Below are positions 26,401 through 38,567 of a stretch of 64,000 bases of DNA, in pieces. The stretch spans positions 393,719-457,718 of the forward strand of contig CAJJDP010000053.1 in the NCBI GenBank assembly GCA_905182995.1, given 5' to 3'. The DNA is from Paramecium octaurelia (lineage: Eukaryota; Ciliophora; Oligohymenophorea; Peniculida; Parameciidae). The notes below the pieces were generated by a model, which was given only the letters and a program-made list of their open reading frames with translations, did not search any database and was not told the origin of the DNA. Position 1 is the stretch's first letter. Every line of letters starts with the position of its first letter. Made by a program: the position numbers and the translations under genes.

Positions 26401-29400
26401 TTTAATTTTGGATAGTTTAAATGGATTCTTAGTAGGAGATTTAAGAGAACATAAATTAACTTCGAAAAATCTTACAATAAATGGATTAATAAACAAAGGA
26501 TTAAGTTGAAATTTGCTTTATTGTAAGAAATACAGTAGAAAATGAATTAATGATCGAACAACCATTTTCTTAAGAAATAGAAAGTAAAGAAGTTTAAATA
26601 ATTTATATTCAAAATCTAGCAGCTAACTAAATTGACAAATAATTTAAAATAAGTTAAATTTAAGATGTTTCCAAATTCTTGTTTAATTTGATTTTTGAAC
26701 ATTAAAAAAAACTGTAATAAAGTAAATAAATGCTGTAAAATAAAAATAATTAGTTCCTATTAATACTATAAAAATTTAATCAACAATATTCGAATAATAT
26801 TCAATAGATAACCAGCCATAATAATCTTATAAAGAAAATTGAGGAAGCACTAAATCAATTAGTTAATGAACAAGATGGATTTTATTCTTAAAATGCATTT
26901 CCTATTAGGCGAATTTTATGGAATATTAAGAAACTAAGATAGCAAAATTATGAATTATGCACGAAACCTTAAGAAAATAAAAATGATATTTTAAGGAATA
27001 GATAGTAAATATCGGAATTGGAAGAATAAATAGATAAATAATCGGTAAGCAATTTGTTGAAACTTTTCAGTGAAATTTTTTCACTAAAGCATTATTATAT
27101 CATCTACCTTTGGATTGTAGACAAAATTCGATAATTTAACCAAAAAAATTTAATAGATTTATAACAAAGAGATTATGAATTAAATGAACAATTTAAAAAA
27201 TTAAAATAGGAAAAACAGAAGATAAAATAAAAATATCTCAATGATTTAGAAAAGCAATGTGAAGATCCCAGGAACAAAGAAATCAAATTAGAAATGTCTC
27301 AAGTAAAATAGCAAATGGATAATAATGCAACATCTATTTCTCATAAAAATGTTGGCATTGAATTATTTTGGAGAGAATTGATCAGCCTAAGAAAATTCAT
27401 AAATTATGCTCTAGAGTTTGATCCTGTTGAAACGCTCTCTTAATTGATTAGAAAAGGAGAGTCATTAGAATTTCTAGATGGGGATACTTTATCAATTAAC
27501 ATTGAATTTTTATTTGAATTAGAGAAGAAAATAACGTAGAATAATTAAATAAAAATCTTAGTAATAAGTATATTAGGTCCTTAAAGTTCAGGTAAATCTA
27601 CAATCTTAAACAAAATATTTGGATGTCACTTTTGGGCTAGCGTTGGAAGATGTACAAAAGGAATTCATTTATAAATCTTGTAAGTCTAAAATAAATAATT
27701 ATTTCAAAATCGTTTTGACTAAATTCTAATCTTAGATACAGAAGGTTTATAAAATCCAAATTAAAGTGATCCAGAATTTGATAAAAAGATTGCACTATTT
27801 GTTCTTTCAATTAGCGATATTATTATAATAAATGTTAAAGGAGAAATTAATTAATAGTTTAAAAATTTGGTCGAAATGTGCATTTTTACTTTGGGTCATT
27901 TAAAAAATGGATTATAAATGTTTAAATAATTAAGTTGGTTTTTCAATTAAAATGATAATTACAAAAATGTAGAACCATTTAGATAATAAATTAAAGATCT
28001 TGCTTAAAATTTAAATTTAGAATGGGATCAAAACAATTAGGATTAATAAGAAGAGTAAATTGACTATGCAGATATTTTAGATATAAAAGATAATATTTCT
28101 GGTTTAGGCTTTGCTTCAGATTAGAAAGATTGGGGTAAGAATGGCTGGAATCAATCTGTAAATAATAACACATTTTCTAGAGAAGCATACAAATAGGGAA
28201 TTAACATGATTAAACGATTTATTTAAAAACTTGAAGAGTAAACAAATAGTTTTGATCATTTTCTTAAAAATGTTCAAAGGAATTGGGAAAGTATTGAGAA
28301 ATTACCTGATCTATTAGAATTTAGTGAATTGATTTAACATCAATAGAATTTAATGATGAAAAAATATTTTGATGATCTTTGGAAAATGTAAAATATAACT
28401 TAAGTCGCTGATAATTTGACACAACGTACTTTAAAGAAGATTTAAAATCTAAAGTAGATTGTTTTTGATACTTATAAATAGATACTATTAGAAAAAGAAA
28501 ATGAAATTGAATCAACATACACATAAATCAAAAATTAAATAGAAGAAAGGATGAATATATTTCGAAATGAGAATAAAATTTCGAAAAAAATCATGTAAAA
28601 ATATTTGAAAAAGCTTGAAAGTATGATATAAACTGTAGAAATTGAGTGCAAATTAAAACTATAAAATATCATTGAAAACTATGAAGGAGAATATTAACAG
28701 AAGAAAGGATACGTTTAAATTGATAATTTTATATAAGTTGTTTTAAGTGATGAATTTTTAAAAAAAAAATTTTAGGGAAACAAAGAAGCGATTGAATAAG
28801 AATTTAAAAAAAAATGGGATTAATTTATAGCTGAAACTGAAAGATCATCAGAAAACTAATATTTGAAAATGGTAGAGTCATAATACAAGGCTATTAAATT
28901 TATTTCTAATAAATATAATTTGAACACAAAGAATGAACAAGACTATATTAACTATTTTAGGGAAGAAATAATAAAATAAAATCCTAATGACTAAAAAATA
29001 AAGAACATGAAAAAATATTTTAACTTTTTATGAAGGAATTCTAAGAGGCTGAACAATTCATATTCATAATAAATAACAACAAAAAATAAAACTTAGCTTA
29101 TATTGATATCTTTTAACAAACACTTTAGGAGAAATTATCAAAATCTGCAGATTAATTATTAGATATGAAATAATTTTACTCTTAAGAAATTCACTATTAG
29201 GTTGTTGCTAAATTAGACGTCTAAGAATATCTAAATAATCAATTTGAGAAAGATTTTCATTTGCTTTTAATTTAACATGATATGCAAAGTAATGTAGGAT
29301 ATTTTTATTTTAATTTTATAACTATTTTAGACCGCCTACAAATTTTATATGATAAAAATTCAAAGGAAAAGTTAGACGATTTAATTAATTATCCTGGTAT

Positions 29401-31922
29401 TTGGCAAGAGAAGGGGATTAGTCAATGCGTTTAAATTCAAAAAGCTTTTTAGTAATTGAAAAAAAATCTAAGATTTGAATGTAAGATAGAAATTGATTTG
29501 GTCGGTAGCAAATTTGGATAATCTTTTTAAGATATGTATAAAGGATTAAAAATTACCTAAAAAGTTGATCAAATATGGAATAATACATAAAAATTTAAAT
29601 AAGGACTTCTAGAACAATATATAATAATAGATTCTAAAATTGAGATTAAAACTAGTGCAGCATCCTATAATGAATCTTTTAACTATATAAAGTCTCCTAA
29701 AGGAAATCCACCTCCTTAATTTAAGACAAATTTTCCAAAGCAATTTCATCAAATTATGATTTAGTCACAAGGTTGGAATAGACTTTATAAAGAACTCTAC
29801 GATGTAATAAAGTAAGAAATTGGCTATTCTAAATCTAAATTAGAATTTTCGGGATCTTAATTAAATTAATTAATTAATCTAGGTGTTAGAGAGGACGATA
29901 ATATTTAATCCTTTAATCCTTATGTAATAAAAAGTATCATGTAAAAGGTATAGAATAACATAAAGGTAAAATATAACAATGAATTTGCTTAATATGGTCT
30001 AATTTTAACCGATGTTGGAGAAAGATGCATCTTTTATTATTCCATGTTAATTATATGGAGATTTCTTTGTTATTAACGTTGGAATTCAAAAGATATATAA
30101 TAAAAACATTAGAACAATTACTAAAATGAATTAATAAGATGTATTGCTGAAATTAACTAAGATAATGAAAAAAAAGGTTGTATTAAAGCAAACGAACTAG
30201 TGAATAAAATAACAAATTTTTTAAAAACCTAATTTTTGGATAGAACGAAGAAGGAGGTGTTGTAGAAAATGAGTTAACAAAGCATGACAAATGCTGAACT
30301 TATTGCAAAATTAGACAAGGAATTGTTAATCGAAGTTAATGAAAAAAGATTTGAGGATGAACAGTTTAAGTAAAATATACTATCCTATACGACTGATCAT
30401 AAATCATATATAAATAAGTACACGTAGGATATGTTAACCAAAGTTTAACTTAATTTGTTAACTGAATATAGCGTTTAATATAGAAAAGAATTAAGTAAAT
30501 ACTTCAGGAGTATATAAGAAAATGCTAAAATTTTCTATAAATATATTGAGATTTAACAAAAGGAAGTTAAAACAATTAAATATTTTTATTCAGATGCTGA
30601 TTAAAAACATAACCTATTTTATGAAAATTATCTTTTTAAATTGCTTTTTTAATGTCTTATTGGGAAGATTGAAGATAAAATTGATATCATTGACATTCAA
30701 TATTAAGAGATTTTCTAAACTAGCAATTACAATCCTGTTAATAGTAAGTTTGTTATTAATTTGTAATTATTAAATTAATAAGATCAATAAGTTTACAATT
30801 TAAAATCATTTGTTGAATCATTAATAAAATAATTAGATGAAATATTAAAAAAAATCAATAAAATATCTATTAAATAAAGTGAATATGAGCTAGATGTTGA
30901 GTTTGGTAAATTAAAATTGTAAATGAATGGTTGCGAATATATATGTCCTTGCTGCAAAAGAAAATGTGATCAAGATAATGATAATAAACATACTCATTAG
31001 TGTTAAAATGGCCATTAAATAAGAGGTAATCTTATAATTTATTTAGGCATTAATGGTATTTTGATTGAAAAAAGCCCATCATTATATACTTGTGAAGAAA
31101 TTCTTGATGAATGTATTCTTAGGACACTTGAGACAAATCTCAAGAAAACTTGGAAGGAAGTCAAAATGACGCATTCAACATGGAATTTCAAAAATTAAGA
31201 TGACGCAACAAGAAGTAAAAACAAAGAAAAATGGAAAAATGTTTGGAATTTAGGTTTAGGAAAATTGGTTTGCTCATATTTAGAAAAATAATTGAAACAT
31301 TAAATCATATTCAAATAAAAGTCAGAATTTGAAAATTAAGCTTCTAATATTCATTATATTCTTATTCTTGATGATTCAGGTTCAATGTAAGGAGATAAAT
31401 GGAACATAGCAAAAAACGGAGCATTAGAATGTATAAAGTAGTTAGAAACTACTGATTGTTCAAAAGTTAGTGTTATAATCTTTAATCAAGAATCAAGAGT
31501 AGCAGAAGAATGTTAAACACCAAATTTCAAAGAGATGAATAAAAAAATCTAGTATATGGGAGGAGGCACAAATTTTGAACATCCATTTGAACAAGCACTA
31601 AAATTGGTTTAAAAATATACTGGCTTTAATAAGTAAGAAAATATAACATATTAGAATTTAAATATTATTTTATACAGATGGATAAGCAGGTTATCCAAAA
31701 GCAACAATTGATCAATTCTGTTAACTACCACAAGAAATAAGACAAATAATTAACTTAAGAGCCTGTTCAGGAGAAGAATCAACACAATCATTAGAACTCA
31801 TAATAAGCAAATTTACAAATAATATGTAGTCAGCTTAATTAAGAAATTCTGTATAACCTATGGATATTTAAAAAATTTGGACAGAAGTAGTGAGCTAAAA
31901 TATTCATTCACAACTGGTATGA
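23457..31922 (+). CDS. VLIG-type very large GTPase with C-terminal VWA domain
   Basis: About 2815 codons in the ciliate code. One frame runs 1858 codons from ATG 23457 to a TGA at 29031-29033; the protein then continues one frame away to a 22-nt intron (31633-31654) and TGA 31920-31922. The shift lies in the A/T runs at 29008-29030 and equals one missing base. The GTPase centre is VLIG-like: upstream blocks GIELFWREL and LEFLDGD, P-loop GPQSSGKST at residues 1374-1382, then GRCTKG, and LDTEGL with Asp 1427, followed by IALFVLSISDIIIINVKGE. A Cys/His cluster (CPCCKRKC...HTHQC...GHQIRG, about 30940-31025) also matches the family. Unlike animal members it ends in a VWA domain with MIDAS DDSGS (31370-31384) and a later YTDGQAGYP. 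Long helical regions flank the G domain. Likely a cytosolic self-assembling GTPase; the partner is unknown. The frameshift may be an assembly error or early decay. Confidence 0.88.
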
Positions 31923-33442
31923 AGTTAATTATTTTAATGGAATTCATTTATGAAATAAAAAAAATACATATACAAATTAAAATTAAAATTAAAATTAAAA
32001 TAATGATTAAATTATTTCTATTAATTAACTATCTGTTCTTTTGGAATCCTCTTATATTTTTCTTTTGAGATACTAAATTTTTTATAAAATCTGTAATTTT
32101 TTGAACCTAAGTCATCTTAAATCATCGCGATCAAGACTATAAAGCTAATATGAAAAATATTTTTGATTTCTGAGTGAATTATTTTTCTTATCAATCTAAG
32201 ATTTCTACCTTTTCAGTTAATTCCATGTAGTTGTTTAATATAATTTCTATCACAACAATAAATTCAGAGCTCACAAATAAATATTAACGGTAAAGTATTG
32301 CTGCCTTTGTTATCAATTATAAAGAATATAGGAATACTAAGATTGAATAATTTTTAAACAAGATGAATGAATATTTTAATTTTAACAATAAGGGTTGAAT
32401 TAAAAATTATAACCAATTTTTAGAGATTGGACCAAAGCCAATCATAAAACACCAATCCTGAAGTATTCCAACAAAAGATTATGATATATGACAAAAGTGA
32501 AAATCCTAATTGGATCAAAGTCATACAATTATACTTGTTTTTTAACCAGCTTTTATATTAGACTTGAAAAAATAAGAGTTAAGGACTTTAGTATCGTTGA
32601 CTTGTAACTAAATTTATAGAGGATGGTACAGAGGAAGGTTCAAGACAAAAATGTTATCATTATATTATAGGATGATTAATGAAGCAAGGAAATTTGTTGA
32701 ATCAAATATAATATGATGAATTCTTACAGTTAATTGATAGCTTAAATGCTTTGAATTTTGAGATTTGATGTAAAATTTGATTTCATAAAATTTACAAGGT
32801 TTTTTCCACTTATTTAAGAATTAGTATTGCTAGATGTGCCCATACTATTTTTAATTAATAGAAAGTAATCAACTTTGACTTATTTTATCAGAAAGGCTCA
32901 AATCATCGCTAGCCACCTTTTTGGAAGGCTTATTCTAAAATTATTGTTTGTAAATTTATGAAATTTCAATTAATTTAATTCTAAATACTATTCATTAGGC
33001 TTTTCTGCTCAATTAATTAATTTACTATTGCAATATTTTGGGCTTATTTATCTCCTGCTTCCATTCTCTTCAATATCATCAACAAGAATGTTTGTCATTT
33101 TAAAAACTCTTTTTATCCTTATGGTGAATAGCATAGTTCTTTTATTCATCTGCTGTGACTTCTCCATTTATTTTACTGCTCTTTTCCCTCTGTCAGATAT
33201 TCATTCTTTTATATGGTTAGTTCTGGCAAAGTACCAAAACTTGATGTCTGGAAATAGTGAAACATTAATTTAGTTTATATAGAAATTGTAGATATTTTCT
33301 TTAAATTATGATAAGCTCCAATCTGAATTATTTTATTAACAGTAAACTAAATAGAAAGCAAAAATAGTCCATCCTTTAAGTTGCTCTCAGATGTTTACTA
33401 TATGTTCATATAGCATCTTATTTAGATCATAAATCAAGCACT
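31923..33442. other. No gene recognised; short relics
   Basis: Contains a short ATTAAA tandem repeat at about 31976-32004 and a plus-strand fragment at about 32459-32570 (contains EVFQQKIMIYDKSENPNWIK) ending at TGA. Nothing else supportable. Confidence 0.3.
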
Positions 33443-34570
33443 TCAATTTACTCTTTCATGCTCATTTTGCCTTTCCTTTTCACTTATTTCTTCTATTCTC
33501 TCCAAATTTATGATTCCATCTATTTTGCCATTAGGATCCCCTGTTTTATCAAACAAATGATCTCTAATATTTTCACAATCCATTCTAATTGTATTTGTTT
33601 CAAAAACTCTCAATCCATATGTATATTTAAAAATAGTCATACCCCAAACCTTTGTTACTTTGAAAGGGTGAACTCTCAATTTCCTATTCCTATTTTATGT
33701 ATCAAATTCCTTAATATCTATGATTTTTTATCATATACTTTTTTTTAGAATAAACAATTAAGTTATTCGTCATATACAAATATCCTCCTCATTCATTTTT
33801 ACAACTGACTTAAAAAATCCTAATCCAAGAGATTCCTTCAATCATTCTACAGCACCCTGATCTTCTTCAAATGTACTTTTTGCACATGAAAAGCTTTTTC
33901 TCATCTCACTCATTCTCCTGAAGTTCTATTCACCTAAAAGAGTTTTTTTTAATATTTCCCATGACTTGATCATACTTGTCTTAATTCCATATCACAACAT
34001 TATTATAAGTAATGAGAGGTAAAATTTAAATTCACTATATTTTTTATCAGAAATGAATAAAGAAGGATCTCTTTTAAAGGTTCAATTTGAGATCGCCCTT
34101 CTCTTCATTTCTATGAACTGTTATTTAACATTTCTCCTTGAATTCACTCAAATTATAAGATATTTAACTTTTTAATGACAAGACTTGCTATTTTCCCTTA
34201 AACTTGTGATCATCCTTTCAAAAATCACTTAAATTTCTTGTTTAGAAACATAGGCAGCTTTATCTGGGTCCACCTCCGTTTACACCATCTCTTCTTAGCT
34301 GATCCTCATAGGTCCATTCAATAAATTTGAGTAAGTAATCTTGTATTATTGATGTTCAGAGTAACCTACCTAAATTATACATGAATTCCTCTTTTTCTCA
34401 TTTCCAAAATATTATGTTAGAAGTTTATGAAATAAATTTGTTACTTCTCTAGATATCCAAATTTTAATTGTATGTTCCAAATTGATAGTTGATGATTCAA
34501 GTTTAAACTTGTCACTTAGGTCATTTAGTAGCATTTTTTCTTTTTTCTCATTCTAAATTCGTAATCTACA
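33443..34570 (-). pseudogene. Decayed gene remnant, unidentified
   Basis: Minus-strand blocks in order: about 34560-34157 (contains IWISREVTNLFHKLLTQYFG and VDPDKAAYVSKQEIQVIFER); about 33990-33830, frames with TGA codons (contains RRMSEMRKSFSCAKSTFEED); and about 33740-33446 (contains VWGMTIFKYTYGLRVFET and KTGDPNGKIDGIINLERIEE). The blocks are protein-like, collinear and in different frames, so this looks like one gene inactivated by several indels and nonsense codons. Family not recognised. Confidence 0.45.
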
Positions 34571-35479
34571 TCGTTCAATTCAGTCTAAATTTTAATTAGC
34601 CTTTAAACGCAAAAATAGTTGATTATTTTATCGTTTGATGTATACTCATTATTATTCGCCTGACATAACTCATAAAATCAGCTTTTTAATATTTAAGAAT
34701 AATCCCATGATTCACTTGATTTTAACTGTTACATGCTGGGAAAAATGAGTTACCTATTTAAAATTTCCTAAATTTTTTAAGGCATTGGCATCTTCTCAAT
34801 CAATCTTAAATTTTTCTCCAATTGAATAATAATCATATTCACTATTATTAATAATTATTTAAAAGTTCTTTAAGTTAAGTGTTGCTTTAGAACAGCCAGA
34901 CTAATTTGAAGATTAGCCAGCCTTTCAATATTTAAATATAGATTACTTTTAAAAACTCTAAATTTTAGCATAATCTATTTGCATTGTTAGTTAGTAATAT
35001 ATTTGAATGGATCAAATTTATCAACTTAAGTTACCTTAAGAAAATAATATCAAATGATTAATAAAGTATTTTATTTGCCTAATCATTGCTCCCAAATAAT
35101 ATGTAGTCAAATAAACTAAAATACCTAATCATTTGTGTAAAATCTTCACATCAGATTGATATAGAACTCATCAATATTTAAAATTACTATCTTTACTGAG
35201 ATATTTTTGAGAAAGTTTATAAAAGTGGATCTTTTAGATCTTAAGCTAATTAAAATATAAAATAAACTTTAATAGAAGACGTGATACTTCAACTAAATTC
35301 AACTCACAATACTACTTTTGGCAGAGTACATGAGAATATTTTACAGGAATATGCTATAAACATACTAAAATTAATTACTTTTTATAATTGTTTATTGTCT
35401 GCAATAATTAGAAGCTTATTAATCATCTTCTATGTCAATAAATTTCAAAGAATTATTCTGCGGATAGTAGATGAATGAA
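34571..35479. other. AT-rich spacer, nothing recognised
   Basis: Only short open frames on either strand without motif. Confidence 0.3.
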
Positions 35480-36560
35480 TAATTTTTGTGAAACACAAGT
35501 TTACATGTTAGTGGTACAAATGATGTATGTTGTTCCATTTTGAATATCAGCACAAGTAAGTAATCTACATTTGGCAGCGTCATTATTAGTTACAGATGCT
35601 AGTTCCCAATAACATTATTCATCAGATCCAACTGCTGTTGTGTAAGAAAATGTATAAAGAACAAGCAATTTTAGTAAACATATAGTTCCATCCGATGTGC
35701 AAGTAGACGATTATAAAGATCATATTGCATGGTTTGTACCTGTCAAATCGGACATAATAAGTCTCTGCAACTACTAGAAGTAGTATCTTAAGTGCGAAGA
35801 ACATTGGCTACAATTTCTCCAGATGAATATTAATGATTATTAGACACCCTTACCATTGAGGGAACATCCGGCCCATGAAGTGAGATCCTAATGCAATGCA
35901 TTCTGTTGTTTTACTTTTTGTACATCTACTACTAAAAATTTAACAGTCTTAATGAGTTATGGTAGAAGCATCAGTACAAGATGTATATAACTTATTTATT
36001 TTGAATCTTAAGACTTTAAAATTATAAGTAGGAGAAGTACTAAATTTGATCCATTAACACAGCTGATATCTATTTGCATTACTCACTTGTGGCAGATAAG
36101 ATACATCCGGCTTGACTGAAAGCTTAAAAGCATATTCCTCTTTTGATACAATTGTTCCATTTATTATGCATGAATCAATAGCTTATTTACATAAAGCATC
36201 TGTGGCAAAGGTCAAATCTTGGCAAACTTTTATTTTGCATTTATGAATTATCTAAAGCACATCCAGCCAAATATGTATTGCAATCCTCTGGAGAGCCAGT
36301 TGTATAAGGAGTGTTATTGCATGATTTTTAATACAAGCAGTTCTTGTCCAATAACATGGATCTTCCGCCTTATTATAATGGCATTATATTTATCCCATTT
36401 TTCGCAAGTTGCAGGAATCTCTATGCATTCTGCTCAGAATCTGAGACTGTATATTTATTAGTAATATACCTCTGCATTTGTATCATTATCAATGCTAAGA
36501 GATATTCAAACACTCCTTCGCAATAAGTGTCGACCTTGATATTTCCAGAGGCCGTCCACA
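35480..36560 (-). pseudogene. Decayed surface (immobilization) antigen-like gene
   Basis: Minus-strand reading gives repeated short cysteine-spaced modules rich in Thr, Ser and Asp, typical of Paramecium surface antigens: CNNTPYTTGSPEDCNTYLAG, VCQDLTFATDALCKQAIDSC, SCTDASTITHQDCQIFSSRC, and near the low-coordinate end CYWELASVTNNDAAKC. The modules fall in different frames and are separated by TGA codons, so no complete protein can be made. An intact antigen of this class would be a secreted, GPI-anchored coat protein of the cell surface and cilia; that role is family knowledge, not seen here. No signal peptide or GPI signal was found in frame. Confidence 0.55.
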
Positions 36561-37160
36561 ATTTAACATCAAACTTCATTATTATTATTAATTACTCATT
36601 TCACTACTCATCTTGAAGATGATTGTTATGTTGCTTCTTGGCGCCTTTTTAATGTTAATCGGAATGTAGGGTTCCTAATTAAATATTTGATAGTAACCTT
36701 AAAAGAAGAGAAGAAGTGATGCTTAAATAGTTATATTGGATAAAAAAAACAAAAAGTTAAGATTAATAGTTAATAAAAAAAGATTGTCGAAATTAGAATT
36801 TCTCAGTATAATCTTATATAATTTTTACGAAATAAGCGATAAATAGAAGTTTTTATTATTTTTTGACTGCCACAACAACCAAGAAAACGTGCTAAAGATT
36901 TTTATTTTGAAATCCTTCTATTCTACTCTTTACTGTTGAAGATAATATAAATAAATCATTATCTTTTACCAAACATTCGAAAGGTTACTAGTTCAGGATG
37001 AAAATTTTCAATTGAAATTACCAAATTGCAAGTGCCTTGAATTTTAAGAGCAAATTATGATAATCTTCCAAACAGTAAAGCAGGTTGATAAGATTTTGAG
37101 GAAGTTTCATTTCACATAATCTAAACTTTGATATCTGTCTTATATTGTTTCAACCTTGTT
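36561..37160. other. Spacer, no gene
   Basis: A 23-codon plus-strand frame at 36619-36690 starts like a signal peptide (MIVMLLLGAFLMLIG) but ends at TGA at once. Nothing else supportable. Confidence 0.3.
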
Positions 37161-37164
37161 GACA

Positions 37165-38240
37165 TCTCTGAAATACACTAAGGAACATTCAGAATAAACA
37201 TAATATATTTACCAGCATACAATCCAAAATATTCTTATAAGACTATCAAATTTTTAACAAGAAGGAATCGGCTTACTTGAGGAATTATGGAGATGACTTA
37301 TAAAGATATTTAAATGAATAGATTGAGACTCTGGGATACTATCATAAAAAGATAAAAGGAATTTTGGAAAAATCTTATTTAAAAGTTTAAAATAAAGTAG
37401 GTCATTTGAATTTAATAAATAAGGATATATCAATAAATGAAATTATTTATTTAATTATCCTTACAAATTCTAAGTTTCGTTAAGAGATCAATATACTAAT
37501 ATTATCTTAAGTTCTTGATCTACAATATAGAAACTATAAAGTTTGATGCAAACACTATAGTTGATATTAAATATAATTTAGATTGTGAATAACAAAAGAT
37601 TTTTTATAAAGTAATTTGGATCGTTTTAATAATTTATAAGTAGGCAAAATTTTGGAGGTTTCTTCAGAAATTACACTTCTGAAAGTAAAGTTTGAGAATC
37701 CTAAATTTCTGGCTGCTTTAGGCTTTCATCTTTCTGTTCCATTTTCAAAATATTATTTCAAGAAAAAGGATGTAGAGAGGAGGTTGGAGGAAGTAAGATT
37801 ATTGAGGAGAATGAAGAAGAGGTATATAGAGAAACTCAGAGATATAAATTTTGAAGTAATTTAAGTATGATAATAATTGAGGAGGAATGTATTAAGGATT
37901 GAATAGTCGGATTATATAATGAATTCATAAAGCATATCAATTAAATTCTTAAAACATTGATAGTTGCTTTGATGAAAAATATGTAAAAGTAACTATTTTA
38001 AGGAGTATAAGGAAAGGATTATACGATATAGATTTGGGGTAGATTTGAATAAGACTTACAAATGGCACTAGAATAAAATGAAACTATCACACAAAACGGT
38101 TTGCTTAATTTTCCTACTATCGATTATTCAAAAAGACTAGCAATGTAGAACCATTTGCTTAGTTACAATGTTTACATGAAAAAATATAATACACACAATG
38201 AACAAGTTAATAAAGGTAAATATAAAGGATGAATTCCAAG
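37165..38240 (+). pseudogene. Decayed gene(s), helical protein, unidentified
   Basis: Plus-strand blocks: about 37165-37544, 126 codons (contains DDLQRYLNEQIETLGYYHKK and QNKVGHLNLINKDISINE); a shifted piece at about 37545-37620 (FDANTIVDIKYNLDCEQQKI); about 37583-37869 (contains EITLLKVKFENPKFLAALG and RLLRRMKKRYIEKL); and about 37900-38235 (contains TIQIWGRFEQDLQMALEQNE and LNFPTIDYSKRLAMQNHLLS). Frames change by one base between blocks without a GT...AG solution. Composition is fully gene-like. No known domain recognised. Confidence 0.4.
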
Positions 38241-38567
38241 TTATAACAATTATAACAGTTAATTTGAAACTGCATTCATTATACATTGTTTTAGCATTGT
38301 GTGTAAAATAGTTGAAGATTTAAAACAGGGGTAATTAAGGAATGAAATGAGAATTTGTATTAATATCAGCTCATAGATAGCAAAATCAAATAGGACTTTT
38401 TTTACTAATAATCAATATTTATCAATCTTACAGTAAATTCTCCAAGCAATAAAGAGGTTTTATTAATATGAACTTTTAAATCTACAAAGACAAACACTTA
38501 TGCAAATTTAACAAAGAAAAATGGAATGTATTTAATTTATTATATAAAATATAAATACTGATGTATT
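38241..38567. other. Spacer, nothing recognised
   Basis: AT-rich, no supportable feature; it is the 3' flank of the convergent WD40 gene. Confidence 0.3.

Noticed and set aside
30522-30773. 83-aa plus-strand ORF
   Set aside because: Out-of-frame shadow inside the VLIG gene.
33458-33748. 96-aa plus-strand ORF
   Set aside because: Antisense to the minus-strand relic at 33446-33740, whose composition is more protein-like.
36219-36526. Two plus-strand ORFs of 60-80 aa
   Set aside because: Antisense to the cysteine-rich surface-antigen relic.
36619-36690. Signal-peptide-like 23-codon frame
   Set aside because: Ends at TGA immediately and no downstream exon follows; too short to support.
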